Source: Microbacterium hydrocarbonoxydans (GTDB lineage Bacteria; Actinomycetota; Actinomycetes; Actinomycetales; Microbacteriaceae). From it: DNA of 64,000 nucleotides. Numbering within the stretch: position 1 is the first letter of the stretch; every line of letters starts with the position of its first letter. This document shows positions 26,082-33,906 of the stretch, piece after piece. The notes beneath the pieces were generated by a model. The model made no database searches, had not been told where the DNA came from, and worked only from the letters and a program-made list of their open reading frames with translations. Made by a program: the position numbers and the translations under genes. The stretch covers positions 1 through 64,000 of the forward strand of contig NZ_FNSQ01000005.1 in the NCBI RefSeq assembly GCF_900105205.1, in the 5' to 3' direction.

Positions 26082-26716
26082 GCCCGTCGAGCGCGAAGGT
26101 CCCCGCAACGCCCCCGGCGTCGCTCACACTCGACGCCAGCGAGCACCTGAGAACATACGATGGGCTCCTCTGGCGGGTCTTCGCTACAAGGGGTGCTCAT
26201 CCACAGGCGTGGGACGAGCTGCGGCACTTCGGGCCGGTCAGAACCATGCGCTTTGACCCGCATCCCGAGCCGCAGCAGCATCATGCCGATTATGGCGTGA
26301 TGTACGTAGCCGCTGGATCTACAACAGCTCTCGGCGAGGTGTTTCAGAAGGGGCGGATTATCAACCGGCGCGCTCGTGGAAGTACCCTCGCGGCTTGGCG
26401 ACCGACGCGGGAGCTTCGGTTGCTGGACCTCACCAGCAACTGGCCTGTGATCAACGGCACGACCTCTTCGATTCAGATGGGGCCCAAGCGATACACCCGG
26501 AACTGGGCGAATGCGATTCATGACCAGCTTGGGTCGAGCATCGACGGGCTCTACCATGTGTCATCGATCGACTTCGGCCCGATGGTGACACTGTTCTCGC
26601 CCGCCGAGGACTCGTTCCCCCAGCTGCCGTTGGTGCACACCCGCCTGGACTCATCCAGCGCGAACGTGTACCTCGCGAAAGCCGTGAAGAGACTCGGCTA
26701 CCGCGTCAATAAGTAG
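26078..26716 (+). CDS. RES-domain toxin (NAD+-degrading family)
   Basis: RES-domain toxins such as MbcT destroy cellular NAD+. The 212-aa protein shows the family's key Arg near the start of the fold (GLLWRVFATRG), the conserved Glu in STTALGEVFQKG and a later Ser-containing segment (INGTTSSIQMG). The family ending with YRxTNxxA-like chemistry appears as YTRNWANAIHDQ and GLYHVSSI. GTG 26078 overlaps the antitoxin stop. As cargo on a transposon, the pair may act as an addiction module or in abortive infection. Confidence 0.87.
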   Translation: MSPSSAKVPATPPASLTLDASEHLRTYDGLLWRVFATRGAHPQAWDELRHFGPVRTMRFDPHPEPQQHHADYGVMYVAAGSTTALGEVFQKGRIINRRARGSTLAAWRPTRELRLLDLTSNWPVINGTTSSIQMGPKRYTRNWANAIHDQLGSSIDGLYHVSSIDFGPMVTLFSPAEDSFPQLPLVHTRLDSSSANVYLAKAVKRLGYRVNK

Positions 26717-26809
26717 GACCGCCTAGATGAGCAGGAGTCATTCGCTAAAGGCGAGACCGCGATTCTCGGTGTATCAGACGGCGTTCAATCCACCCGTACG
26801 CTCAGTGTT

Positions 26810-27613
26810 ATGACAAAGCGTTCGACATTGCAGACTCTCGGCGGTGCCGTCGAAGGCTTCCGGGATTTCGCGGCGGCGATCAAGAGTGGAGTGCCCACGG
26901 TTCGACAGGGGTCGATGGCAGAGGAAGATCAAGCCCTCGCAGGAAACATCGTCATCCCTCACGCCATAGTCTCCGGGCTCGTCCTCACCGTTGCAGACCA
27001 TGTATCCGCTTGGGCGGAGCTTGCCGCTAGCCCCGACGAGGACGTGTTGCTCCTCCACATGCAGGCTGACTACACGTTGTTCCGCCCGGTCTTGGAGGGG
27101 CTCGTGGAGGTCATCTGGATTCTTGACGGCACCGATTCCTCTACTAGAGTCCGCAGGGCACTCGAGATTGCTCGTATCGAGTACAGGCACGGGCTGAAGC
27201 TGACGAACGCTCTGCGCAAAGCGCGAACGCCGGATGACAAGACGGAACAGGGAATAGCAGCACTCGGGCGTTTTCTCAGGACCACGGCGACCAACCTCGG
27301 GTCTGATCCCAAGGACATTCTCAGCGCACCATTGATCGACCCCTCCTCGATCACAAGGAAGATAGCGAGTCGCGTTCCAGGCCCCACGCTGCAGACCTTC
27401 AACTATTGGGCAATTACTTCGGCTCACGCGCACGGGCAGTTCATCACCACTCTGCGCCACGCGATCGAGACGCCCCCATCTACACCTCAGATGGGCGGGG
27501 CTCTATACGAACCAGACGAGGAGTTGATTGCAAACCTCATCGAGTTCATTGGGGCGCTGCTCGAGATCGCAATCAAACTCCTCAACGAGCAGGGCTACGA
27601 ACTTCGACGCTAG
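26810..27613 (+). CDS. Unknown helical cytoplasmic protein, transposon cargo
   Basis: 267 aa, no signal peptide. It looks all-alpha, with a central region rich in Arg and Leu (VRRALEIARIEYRHGLKLTN) and a C-terminal helix (LIANLIEFIGALLEIAIKLL). I recognise no catalytic motif. The pattern of a long helical protein with conserved His/Trp positions (WAITSAHAHGQF near 205-216) is loosely like the DUF5677/AbiV-type helical defence-associated proteins, but I would not assign it. It is the last gene before the presumed right end and 94 bases after the toxin, so it probably has its own promoter. Confidence 0.7.
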   Translation: MTKRSTLQTLGGAVEGFRDFAAAIKSGVPTVRQGSMAEEDQALAGNIVIPHAIVSGLVLTVADHVSAWAELAASPDEDVLLLHMQADYTLFRPVLEGLVEVIWILDGTDSSTRVRRALEIARIEYRHGLKLTNALRKARTPDDKTEQGIAALGRFLRTTATNLGSDPKDILSAPLIDPSSITRKIASRVPGPTLQTFNYWAITSAHAHGQFITTLRHAIETPPSTPQMGGALYEPDEELIANLIEFIGALLEIAIKLLNEQGYELRR

Positions 27614-27950
27614 AGCTGTCGTTTCGGGGGATCGGGAAACGACGGGTCGAGGAGATGCACACCATCGAGATGCAGAAGTCTCGGAGGCGGACTGTCCGAC
27701 CCCATCCGTATGATCGAAACAACCCGTCGCGGGTGCGGGATCGCGACGGAGTGGATCTTGCGCTTTACATCGGACTTAGTCCGATTACATCGCGATTCTG
27801 ACAGTGGTTCAAAGATCTTCCCCTGCGATCCGGGGAACACGAGTCGAGACGGAGACGCAGCGCGGCACCCTGCGACCTCGCCGACCGCGCGGAGGGCGAT
27901 CGAGTCGCAGGGGGCCACCGTGCGGCACTGGCGCGCTGCGCCCCACCGTC
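27614..27950. other. Intergenic: transposon right end and SDR downstream hairpin
   Basis: No gene seen. A 7-bp inverted repeat (TCGTTTC...GAAACGA, about 27618-27641) follows the last cargo gene. The presumed right terminus is at 27803. On the chromosomal side a 12-bp stem with one bulge (27868-27880 with 27901-27912) lies downstream of the leftward SDR gene and may act as its terminator, although no T-run follows. Confidence 0.45.
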
Positions 27951-28706
27951 TTACTTCCGGGGCGGGTTGAGCGGCAGCCAGTCCTCGAGGCGCGTCTCGA
28001 AGATCTGCGCACCCTCGACCGGGACGAGGGTGCGTTCCTCGATCTGCGCGCCGTAGTAGGGCGCGCTGTCGTCGCGCACGACCCGGCGAGGATCCTTGCG
28101 GAACGCGAGCCCCCGGCGGATGAACTCGTCGAGGCCGAACGCCTCGGGTCCCGCGATCTCGATGTCACCCTGCGGCGATCCTGCGGCGGTGCGGGCCACG
28201 GCCGTGGCGACATCCTCCGCCGCGATGGGCTGCACCAGACCGCCGGGAAGGGTGACCGTGTCGCCGTCGGTCGAGATGTCGGCGATGCTGCCGATGAATT
28301 CGAAGAACTGCGTGGCGTGCACGAGCGAGTACCCGATGCCCGATTCACGGACCAGCTTCTCCTGCGCGACCTTGGCTGCGAAGTACGGGATGCTCTGCGG
28401 CCTGTTCGTACCGACGATCGTGAGTGCGACGTGGTGCTTCACTCCGGCTGCGGCCTCGGCGCGCAGGAGGGTGGTCGTCGACGTGGTGAAGAACTCCATC
28501 ACGTCATCCGGGGCGAACGACGGCGAGTTCGACACGTCCACGACGGTGTGCGCACCGTCGAGCACCTCCGCGACCCCTTCGCCCGTGATCGTGTTGACGC
28601 CGGTGTTCGGCGATGCGGCGATGGCCTCGTGGCCGTGCGCGATCAGCTTCGAGACGACCTTGGACCCGATGAGCCCCGTGCCTCCGATGACGACGATCTT
28701 TGCCAT
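27951..28706 (-). CDS. NmrA-like SDR family NAD(P)-binding oxidoreductase/epimerase
   Basis: The 251-aa atypical short-chain dehydrogenase begins with the nucleotide-binding motif VVIGGTGLIGSKV. It lacks a typical YxxxK pair but has NmrA/HSCARG-like features (VALTIVGTNRP, YFAAKVAQE). A substrate domain ends with EDWLPLNPPRK. ATG 28706 has GGAAGG just upstream. It is divergent from an ECF41-type sigma gene and has a matching promoter (28754-28780). Oxidoreductases and epimerases are the known standard targets of ECF41 factors. The substrate is not predictable. Confidence 0.88.
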   Translation of the reverse strand: MAKIVVIGGTGLIGSKVVSKLIAHGHEAIAASPNTGVNTITGEGVAEVLDGAHTVVDVSNSPSFAPDDVMEFFTTSTTTLLRAEAAAGVKHHVALTIVGTNRPQSIPYFAAKVAQEKLVRESGIGYSLVHATQFFEFIGSIADISTDGDTVTLPGGLVQPIAAEDVATAVARTAAGSPQGDIEIAGPEAFGLDEFIRRGLAFRKDPRRVVRDDSAPYYGAQIEERTLVPVEGAQIFETRLEDWLPLNPPRK

Positions 28707-28753
28707 TTCATGCCTTCCTCTCGAGGGCACAGGATGGTGCGCCCATCAGTGGT

Positions 28754-28780
28754 GACCGGACGGAGGCGCCGGATGTGACA
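28754..28780 (-). promoter_or_regulatory. ECF41-type promoter of the SDR gene
   Basis: Read on the minus strand: TGTCACA (28780-28774), 16-base spacer, GGTC (28757-28754). The promoter on the other strand has exactly the same elements and spacing. TGTCACA is the -35 I recall for ECF41 sigma factors; the -10 recalled is CGTC, so GGTC is one base off. Confidence 0.65.
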
Positions 28781-28796
28781 GGAACGTTCGCCGAAC

Positions 28797-28823
28797 TGTC
28801 ACAGATCGTTCCCCAGCCCGGTC
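28797..28823 (+). promoter_or_regulatory. ECF41-type promoter of the sigma factor gene
   Basis: TGTCACA (28797-28803), 16-base spacer, GGTC (28820-28823). It mirrors the promoter of the divergent SDR gene, which implies that the sigma factor drives its own gene and the SDR. Confidence 0.65.
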
Positions 28824-28880
28824 AGACATAGAGGACGGCACGCACGTACACCGATGCCGTCCAGAACGGAGCCAGCGGAG

Positions 28881-29888
28881 ATGCGGATCCTCGAGGCGGA
28901 TGGCAGAGTCGAGGCGGGCGGCAGGGTCGAAGGCGTCGCGCGATCTCCCGTGGGCGCAGATCGGATCGCCATGGCAGCGCCATCGGCGACCGACGACAAT
29001 CGAGGAGTGCACACCGAACCGGATGACGCGCTGGCGACCTTCGACGCGCACCGACGACGCGTCTTCGGGATCGCGTACCGGATGCTGAGCACGGTCTCGG
29101 ATGCCGAGGACATCGTCCAGGAGACCTGGCTCAGGTGGCAGAACACCGATCGTTCGACGGTCCAGGAACCCGCGGCCTTCCTCACCACGATCGCGACCAG
29201 GCTCTCGATCAATGTCCTGCAGTCCGCCCGCGCACGGCGCGAGACCTACATCGGCCCCTGGCTTCCCGAACCCGTGAACACGGAAGACGATCCGGCGCTC
29301 GGTGCAGAGCGTGCGGAGGCGCTGCAGTTCGCGATCCTGCTCACCCTCGAGAAGCTGACCCCCACCGAGAGGGCGGCGTACATCCTTCGCGAGGCGTTCG
29401 ACTACCCCTATCCGCGGATCGCGGAGGTAGTCTCCGGCAGCCCCGCCGGCGCTCGCCAGCTGGTGAGCCGCGCTCGCGCTCACCTGTCATCCGCCCGCCA
29501 GCGGACCGTGGACCCGGCTGCACAGCGTCGCCTCCTCGACGCCTTCCTGACCGCGGCGCAGCAGGGAGATGTCGACGAGCTCGAATCGCTCTTCGCCGCC
29601 GACGTCGTGAGCTACACCGACGGCAACGGCGTGAAGCAGGCCGCACGGATCCCGGTGATCGGCCGCCGACGGGTCGCGACATTCGTCTCCGCGTTCGCGC
29701 ACCACTTCTGGACGAACAAGGCCATCGACCGGGTCGAGATCAACGGGCAGCCCGCCGCGACCCTGACCGAAGACGGCGAGGTGACCACCGCCGTGACCGT
29801 GACCGCGTCGGCCGACGGCATCCTGCAACTCCTCTGGGTGATGAGCCCGGCGAAGCTGCACCATGTCGCTGCGCTCCGCGCACGGTGA
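28881..29888 (+). CDS. ECF41/SigJ-type RNA polymerase sigma factor with SnoaL-like C-terminus
   Basis: Sigma-70 region 2 is at FDAHRRRVFGIAYRMLSTVSDAEDIVQETWLRW, region 4 at TPTERAAYILREAFDYPYPRIAEV. A ~100-residue SnoaL/NTF2-like domain follows (about DELESLFAADVVSYTDGNGVK to the end), as in ECF41 factors where it controls activity. The family normally starts near the HTEPDDALATFDAHR segment, so GTG 29007 or ATG 28971 are real alternatives. ATG 28881 is given because GGAG lies 9 bases upstream. The divergent SDR gene is the likely target. Confidence 0.85.
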   Translation: MRILEADGRVEAGGRVEGVARSPVGADRIAMAAPSATDDNRGVHTEPDDALATFDAHRRRVFGIAYRMLSTVSDAEDIVQETWLRWQNTDRSTVQEPAAFLTTIATRLSINVLQSARARRETYIGPWLPEPVNTEDDPALGAERAEALQFAILLTLEKLTPTERAAYILREAFDYPYPRIAEVVSGSPAGARQLVSRARAHLSSARQRTVDPAAQRRLLDAFLTAAQQGDVDELESLFAADVVSYTDGNGVKQAARIPVIGRRRVATFVSAFAHHFWTNKAIDRVEINGQPAATLTEDGEVTTAVTVTASADGILQLLWVMSPAKLHHVAALRAR

Positions 29889-30261
29889 TGGCTGGTCATG
29901 AATCATTAACTAGTCTTGGTTTCTTCTCGCTTGGCTAGTAGATTGAGCCTCGATAGCAGGTCCGCTCCGCGGGCCTGGCACGGTGACAGAACATCGGCCC
30001 GCCCGTCCCCAGCGCGGCGGCCACCACACCGCAGGGCATGACGCTAGCCACGAGCCCTGTCCCGCCCCTCCGCCCGCGGTCCCAAACTTCGGCGGAGGGC
30101 CGGGAGCCTCCACCCTGACGGCCTCTCGATCCGGTATCCCTCCACGCGCGATGTCCATTCACGCGCATCCATTCACCTCCCAGAGGCGTAGGCTGGAAGC
30201 CTAGGACGGACCGTCCGAGAAGATCTCCCGGCACCGCGACCGTCCGGAAGAGGAGTCACTC
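29889..30261. other. Intergenic region with palindromes
   Basis: No gene is supported. There is a 9-bp stem (CCCTCCGCC with GGCGGAGGG, about 30064-30100). A perfect 13-base palindrome, GGACGGACCGTCC (30204-30216), lies 46 bases before the next start and could be an operator. An AGGAG site precedes GTG 30262. Confidence 0.4.
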
Positions 30262-31014
30262 GTGGCTCAGTACGACGTCTCGAACCGCTCGGCGATCGTG
30301 ACGGGAGCAGGCAGCGGAATCGGACGCTCGACCGCTCTGCTGCTCGCCCAGAACGGCGCATCCGTCGTCGTCAACGACCTGAACGCGGACCACGCGAACG
30401 CGGTCGTCGACGAGATCCGCGCCGCCGGCGGCACCGCCGAGGCATCCGTCGGCGATGCGACCGACCGCGACTGGATCGCGAGCTCGATCGAAGTCGCCAA
30501 CACGCTCGCGCCGCTGCGCATCGGCGTGAACAACGCCGGCATCGGTGGAGCGTCCGCCCCCACCGCCGAGTACGACGACGAGGCATGGGACAAGGTCATC
30601 GCGATCAACCTCAACGCCGTCTTCCGCAATATGAAGGCGCAGATCCCCTCGATCCTCGCGAACGGCGGCGGATCCGTCGTCAACATCGCCTCGATCCTCG
30701 GCAGCGTCGGGTTCGCGAACTCCCCGGCATACGTCACCGCCAAGCACGGCGTCGTCGGCATGACGAAGTCTGCGGCGCTGGAGTACTCCGCCCAGGGCGT
30801 GCGCGTGAACTCCGTCGGCCCCGGCTTCATCGACACCCCGCTGCTGGCCACCATGGGCGACGAGGCGAAGGACTTCCTCGTGAGCAAGCACCCGATCGGC
30901 CGCCTCGGCCAGGCCGACGAGGTCGCGAACCTCATCGCCTTCCTCGCCAGCGACGCGGCGAGCTTCATCACCGGCAGCTACCACTTGGTCGACGGCGGTT
31001 ACACCGCCCTCTGA
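30262..31014 (+). CDS. Classical SDR family oxidoreductase
   Basis: The 250-aa short-chain dehydrogenase/reductase is complete. It has the NAD(P) motif TGAGSGIG (about 14-21), NNAG (about 94-97), the catalytic Ser in NIASILGS, the YVTAK Tyr/Lys pair (about 157-161) and the C-terminal LVDGGYTAL ending. Asp in VVNDLNAD after strand 2 suggests NAD(H) preference. GTG 30262 has GGAAGAGGAG upstream. Substrate unknown. It stands alone, convergent with the MFS gene, and a palindrome at 30204-30216 may serve as operator. Confidence 0.92.
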   Translation: MAQYDVSNRSAIVTGAGSGIGRSTALLLAQNGASVVVNDLNADHANAVVDEIRAAGGTAEASVGDATDRDWIASSIEVANTLAPLRIGVNNAGIGGASAPTAEYDDEAWDKVIAINLNAVFRNMKAQIPSILANGGGSVVNIASILGSVGFANSPAYVTAKHGVVGMTKSAALEYSAQGVRVNSVGPGFIDTPLLATMGDEAKDFLVSKHPIGRLGQADEVANLIAFLASDAASFITGSYHLVDGGYTAL

Positions 31015-31356
31015 GGTTCGACCGGGTTCGGTGCGCGCGTCCTCCGCTCACACTGCCGAATTCAGGACGACAGCGCGAGTGCAGGATGAAATCGATGATT
31101 GCGTCCTGCATCCGTGCTGAGGTCCTGCATTCGCGACGGGTTCGGAGACGGATGCCGGCGCGCGTCCCGGCGCGTCCCTGGTGCGTCCCCGGTGCGTCCC
31201 CGCGAGCGACCCTCCGCTCACGCTGCCGAAATCAGGACAACAGCGCGAGCGCAGGACGGAACCTCCGATTCCGTCCTGAATTCGCGCTGAAGTCCTGCAT
31301 TCGCGCCGGCTTCGAAGACGGAGGCATCGCAGCCCGCCGGCACCAGCCCCCCGGCA
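31015..31356. repeat. Two ~112-bp direct repeats with hairpins
   Basis: Copy 1 is at 31041-31152 and copy 2 at 31211-31322. Both begin CCTCCGCTCAC and share CAGGAC-ACAGCGCGAG-GCAGGA and the TCCTGCATTCGCG segments. Copy 2 has a perfect 10-bp stem (CAGGACGGAA 31252-31261, TTCCGTCCTG 31269-31278). The stretch lies between convergent genes; no ORF is credible. Confidence 0.7.
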
Positions 31357-32580
31357 TCACCCCCGCGGGCGTCGCTTCTCGAGCACGCCGGCGAGCAGCA
31401 CGGCAACCACTGCCGCCGCGGGCGCCACGATCAGCCCCGCCTGCAGGCTCTGGGTGTCGGCGATGAACCCGACGAATGGCGGCGACAACAGGAATCCGAG
31501 CCGCAGCAGCCACGACACGATCGTGAGTCCCGCCCCGCGACGGAGGCCAGGCAGCTCGTCCGCAGCGTGCATGGCCGCCGGGATCAGAGTGGCGATACCG
31601 AAGCCCACCGCCGCGAATCCGGCGATCGTTCCCGGGACGCTGGGGAAGACCAGAGCGAGCGTCATTCCGACCGCGGCGATCAGACCGCCCACGCGCGCGA
31701 CGGCGCGCTGACCGAAGCGGTCGGTCAGCGGGTCACCCAGCATCCGTCCGATGAACTGCGCCCCGACGAGTGCGATGAAGCCGAGCGGGGCGACCACGGC
31801 CGGCGCATCGAGCGACTCGGCCAGGTACAGCGTGGCCCAGGAGTTGCCCGCGTCCTCGGCGATGGCTCCCGCCATGGCGATCAGCGTGAGGGCGATGAGC
31901 ATCATCACGATGCGCGGGCTCAGACCCCGACGCACCGCGGTCTGGATCTCGGCCGGCTCGGCCGTAGCCTCGGCGTCCTCGTCCTCGTCGAGCCCGGGAA
32001 GGCAGAACCACAGCGCGGTGAACGCCACCGCCGCAAAGACCGCCGTCGAGATGCCGAGGTGCACGCCGAGCGGCAGCTGGAGGGCGATCGCCGCGGCGGC
32101 CATACCCCCGCCGAGCACGGCGCCGATCGACCAGATCGCGTGGAAGGAGTTGATGATCGAGCGCCCGTAGCGGCGCTGCACCCGCAGACCGTGGGCGTTC
32201 TGGGCGACGTCGGTGATGGCATCCGACGCTCCACCCAGCAGCAGTGCCACCGCGAAGAGGATGCCGGAGGGAGCGACCGCCGCCGCGAGCAGTCCGAGTC
32301 CCGTGGCGATCGTGCCGATGACCGCGATGCGCGCCGAGCCGAACCGGCGGATGAGCACGGCGGCGAGAAGGCCCGCCGCGATGGCACCCGCGGGGAAGGC
32401 CGCGATCGCGAGACCGTAGCCGGCGTTGTCGAGTCCGAGCGCTGCCTTGATCTCGGGATACCGCGGCAGGATGTTCGCGAACAGGGCGCCGTTCGTGAGG
32501 AACAGCGCCGAGACGGCGATGCGCGCACGGCGTGACGCCCGGTCGGGAGTCACGGATCGAATCGATTCGACAGCAGTCAT
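31357..32580 (-). CDS. MFS transporter
   Basis: The 407-aa major facilitator has 12 predicted helices. Conserved MFS features include RYPEIKAALGLDNAGYGLAI in helices 1-2, the RRFGSARI loop between helices 2 and 3 and a long acidic central loop (LDEDEDAEATAEPAE, about 205-220) separating the halves. It resembles the YbjJ/fucose-permease-like group (GGASDAITDVAQNAHG with SFHAIWSIG), so a sugar or small-molecule exporter is possible. The substrate cannot be told. It is transcribed alone. Confidence 0.88.
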   Translation of the reverse strand: MTAVESIRSVTPDRASRRARIAVSALFLTNGALFANILPRYPEIKAALGLDNAGYGLAIAAFPAGAIAAGLLAAVLIRRFGSARIAVIGTIATGLGLLAAAVAPSGILFAVALLLGGASDAITDVAQNAHGLRVQRRYGRSIINSFHAIWSIGAVLGGGMAAAAIALQLPLGVHLGISTAVFAAVAFTALWFCLPGLDEDEDAEATAEPAEIQTAVRRGLSPRIVMMLIALTLIAMAGAIAEDAGNSWATLYLAESLDAPAVVAPLGFIALVGAQFIGRMLGDPLTDRFGQRAVARVGGLIAAVGMTLALVFPSVPGTIAGFAAVGFGIATLIPAAMHAADELPGLRRGAGLTIVSWLLRLGFLLSPPFVGFIADTQSLQAGLIVAPAAAVVAVLLAGVLEKRRPRG

Positions 32581-32647
32581 GGCAACGATGCTACAGGTCA
32601 GCGCGAAGCATCCCGCAACTCCGGCGTCAGCTCAGCGACTGCTCGAG

Positions 32648-32938
32648 TCAGCTCAGCAGCGGCTCGGTATCGGCCGCCGGGGCTCCGGCCACCAGAGCGA
32701 CCGCAGCCTTCGCCTCATCGAGCTGCTCGAACCGTCCGATGACCTCCGATGTCGGCCCGAAGGCCGTGAACCCTTCGACGATGTTCCCGGTGATCGACCC
32801 GAGGTACTGCTGACCGTCGTTGCCGACGTGGAAGCCGGGTTCGACCTCGACCCACAGGCCACGAGCCCGGGATGCCGCCGTGATCCGCGTGCCCGCAGGC
32901 GCCTTGGCCGCTTTCCTGATTCGCGCAGACATCGTCAC
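32648..32938 (-). CDS. Conserved small hypothetical protein
   Basis: 96 aa. The basic N-terminus (SARIRKAAKAPAGTRI) is followed by a compact beta-rich part (GLWVEVEPGFHVGNDGQQYLGSI ... FTAFGPTSEVIGRFEQLDEAKAAV). The latter looks like a short domain of about 60 residues found in actinobacterial hypothetical proteins. The start overlaps the stop of the upstream DUF7882-like gene, so the two are co-translated and probably controlled by the operator at 33304-33322. Function unknown. Confidence 0.75.
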   Translation of the reverse strand: MTMSARIRKAAKAPAGTRITAASRARGLWVEVEPGFHVGNDGQQYLGSITGNIVEGFTAFGPTSEVIGRFEQLDEAKAAVALVAGAPAADTEPLLS

Positions 32939-33264
32939 GCACTCATCGCGTGCAGCCGCCGAGATCCCCCGAGGGCTGGGGCGAACTCACCGCGGGTGAG
33001 GTCGAGGCCTCCCGCCGAGTTTGCCGCGTTCATCATCGACACCACCAGCGCGCGGTCGATCGCGACTTCTTCCTCCATCACGAAGCGCAGCGGGATGGAC
33101 GCGTGCACCCACAGCGTCTCGGCGACGCCGTCGCCGATCGCAAGCGTGAGCGGGAAGGACTCGTTGCGTCGCAGCTTCGTGACGATCACGAGCCGCAGGT
33201 GGCTCAGCAGTTCGTCGTCGACTTCGATCGGTGCTGCGGTGTTGCCGTATGTCAGGTAACCCAT
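32935..33264 (-). CDS. DUF7882-like small protein
   Basis: 109 aa, starting MGYLTYGNTAAPIEVDDELLSHLRLVIVTKLRRNESF. It has a beta-alpha layout and ends with an NSAGGL segment, which I associate with small Microbacteriaceae proteins annotated DUF7882 (related to part of an ATP-dependent ligase). No catalytic residues can be named. A perfect MarR-type palindrome lies 40 bases upstream of the start, so stress- or ligand-responsive control is likely. Confidence 0.75.
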   Translation of the reverse strand: MGYLTYGNTAAPIEVDDELLSHLRLVIVTKLRRNESFPLTLAIGDGVAETLWVHASIPLRFVMEEEVAIDRALVVSMMNAANSAGGLDLTRGEFAPALGGSRRLHAMSA

Positions 33265-33303
33265 GATCTCTCCCTCACCCTGAAGACTGGTCTGAGAAAT
33301 AGA

Positions 33304-33322
33304 TTACTAGGTTACCTAGTAA
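33304..33322. promoter_or_regulatory. MarR-type operator, site 1
   Basis: The palindrome TTACTAGGTTACCTAGTAA has 8-base arms around a 3-base centre. It lies between the leftward DUF7882-like gene and the marR gene end. Related sites occur at 33825-33843 and 35328-35346, all at promoters near the two MarR genes. Confidence 0.65.
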
Positions 33323-33337
33323 AACGACAGTCGACCG

Positions 33338-33784
33338 TCACGGAAGGTCGCTGATCTCCTCCGTCAGCCTGCGCAGGAAGCGCGCGACAGCCTCGGTCTG
33401 CTCGGGCGTGAACTCGCTCGCGATCGATTGGATTCGCTGCGTGAGTTCGTCGGCGGGCTGGTGCAGATCGCGCAGGGAGGGGCGGAGCACCTTCGATCGT
33501 GCATCGGCCGGATGCGGCGCGACGACGATCTGCCCCCGGTCCTGCAGGCGACGGAGCAGGCTCGTGATCGCTGCCGTGCTCACGTTCAGATGGGCGGCGA
33601 GGCCGCCGGGAGTGGCCGGGGCGTCGTCGGGCGCGTCGATGATGAAGCGCATCGCCTCGCGGTCGGTGTCATTGGGGGCACGCACTGCTGCCAGACGACG
33701 GCCGAACTGCGCGTCGGCACGGCGAAGCTCATCGACGCAGGTGACGAGATCCGTCATCCGCTTCGTATCGATCCCGGTTTCCAT
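33338..33784 (-). CDS. MarR family transcriptional regulator
   Basis: The 148-aa winged-helix regulator has an N-terminal dimer helix, a recognition region (TPGGLAAHLNVSTAAITSLLRRLQDRG), the wing (VVAPHPADARSKVLRPS) and C-terminal dimer helices. It is divergent from a small gene at 33907 and the second marR gene. The shared promoter region holds a copy of the TAACCAGGTTGCCTAGTGA site, consistent with autoregulation. Confidence 0.88.
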   Translation of the reverse strand: METGIDTKRMTDLVTCVDELRRADAQFGRRLAAVRAPNDTDREAMRFIIDAPDDAPATPGGLAAHLNVSTAAITSLLRRLQDRGQIVVAPHPADARSKVLRPSLRDLHQPADELTQRIQSIASEFTPEQTEAVARFLRRLTEEISDLP

Positions 33785-33824
33785 ATGCCACCCCCTGACG
33801 CATCCATTCTACTCGAAGAACAGG

Positions 33825-33843
33825 TAACCAGGTTGCCTAGTGA
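33825..33843. promoter_or_regulatory. MarR-type operator, site 2
   Basis: TAACCAGGTTGCCTAGTGA matches site 1 at 15 of 19 positions. It lies in the divergent region between marR (33784) and the 33907 gene. Confidence 0.55.
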
Positions 33844-33906
33844 AATCCAATGCGACCAGGCACTCTCATCGGATGCGAAGATAGAAGTAAACCAGAGAGG
33901 ACTGCG

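Larger units (their letters stand above)
12899..27803 (+). mobile_element. Tn7-like transposon with TniQ-zinc-ribbon protein and defence-like cargo
   Basis: The element comprises tnsA-tnsB-tnsC-tniQ in one direction from the left end, then cargo. The left terminus TGTCAGCTGAAGGCCAACTG resembles the known TGTCA...GAAG..GACTGC pattern of Tn5053-like elements. The proposed right terminus is an inverted TGTCAG (CTGACA, 27798-27803). Just inside it lie two CGATGTAA copies in direct orientation and a TCAGAATCG..ATGTAATCGG site similar to the left internal element at 13020. The bases flanking the ends (TGACG and GTGGT) are not a 5-bp duplication, so the right end is provisional. Size is about 14.9 kb, including a later IS481 insertion. 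Confidence 0.65.

Noticed and set aside
12894..27808. 5-bp target duplication at the proposed transposon ends
   Set aside because: TGACG and GTGGT do not match; alternative TGT/ACA pairs tried nearby gave no match either.
27804..27835. tRNA 3' fragment as attachment site (GGTTCAAA-like)
   Set aside because: No cloverleaf can be built around it and there is no integrase gene.
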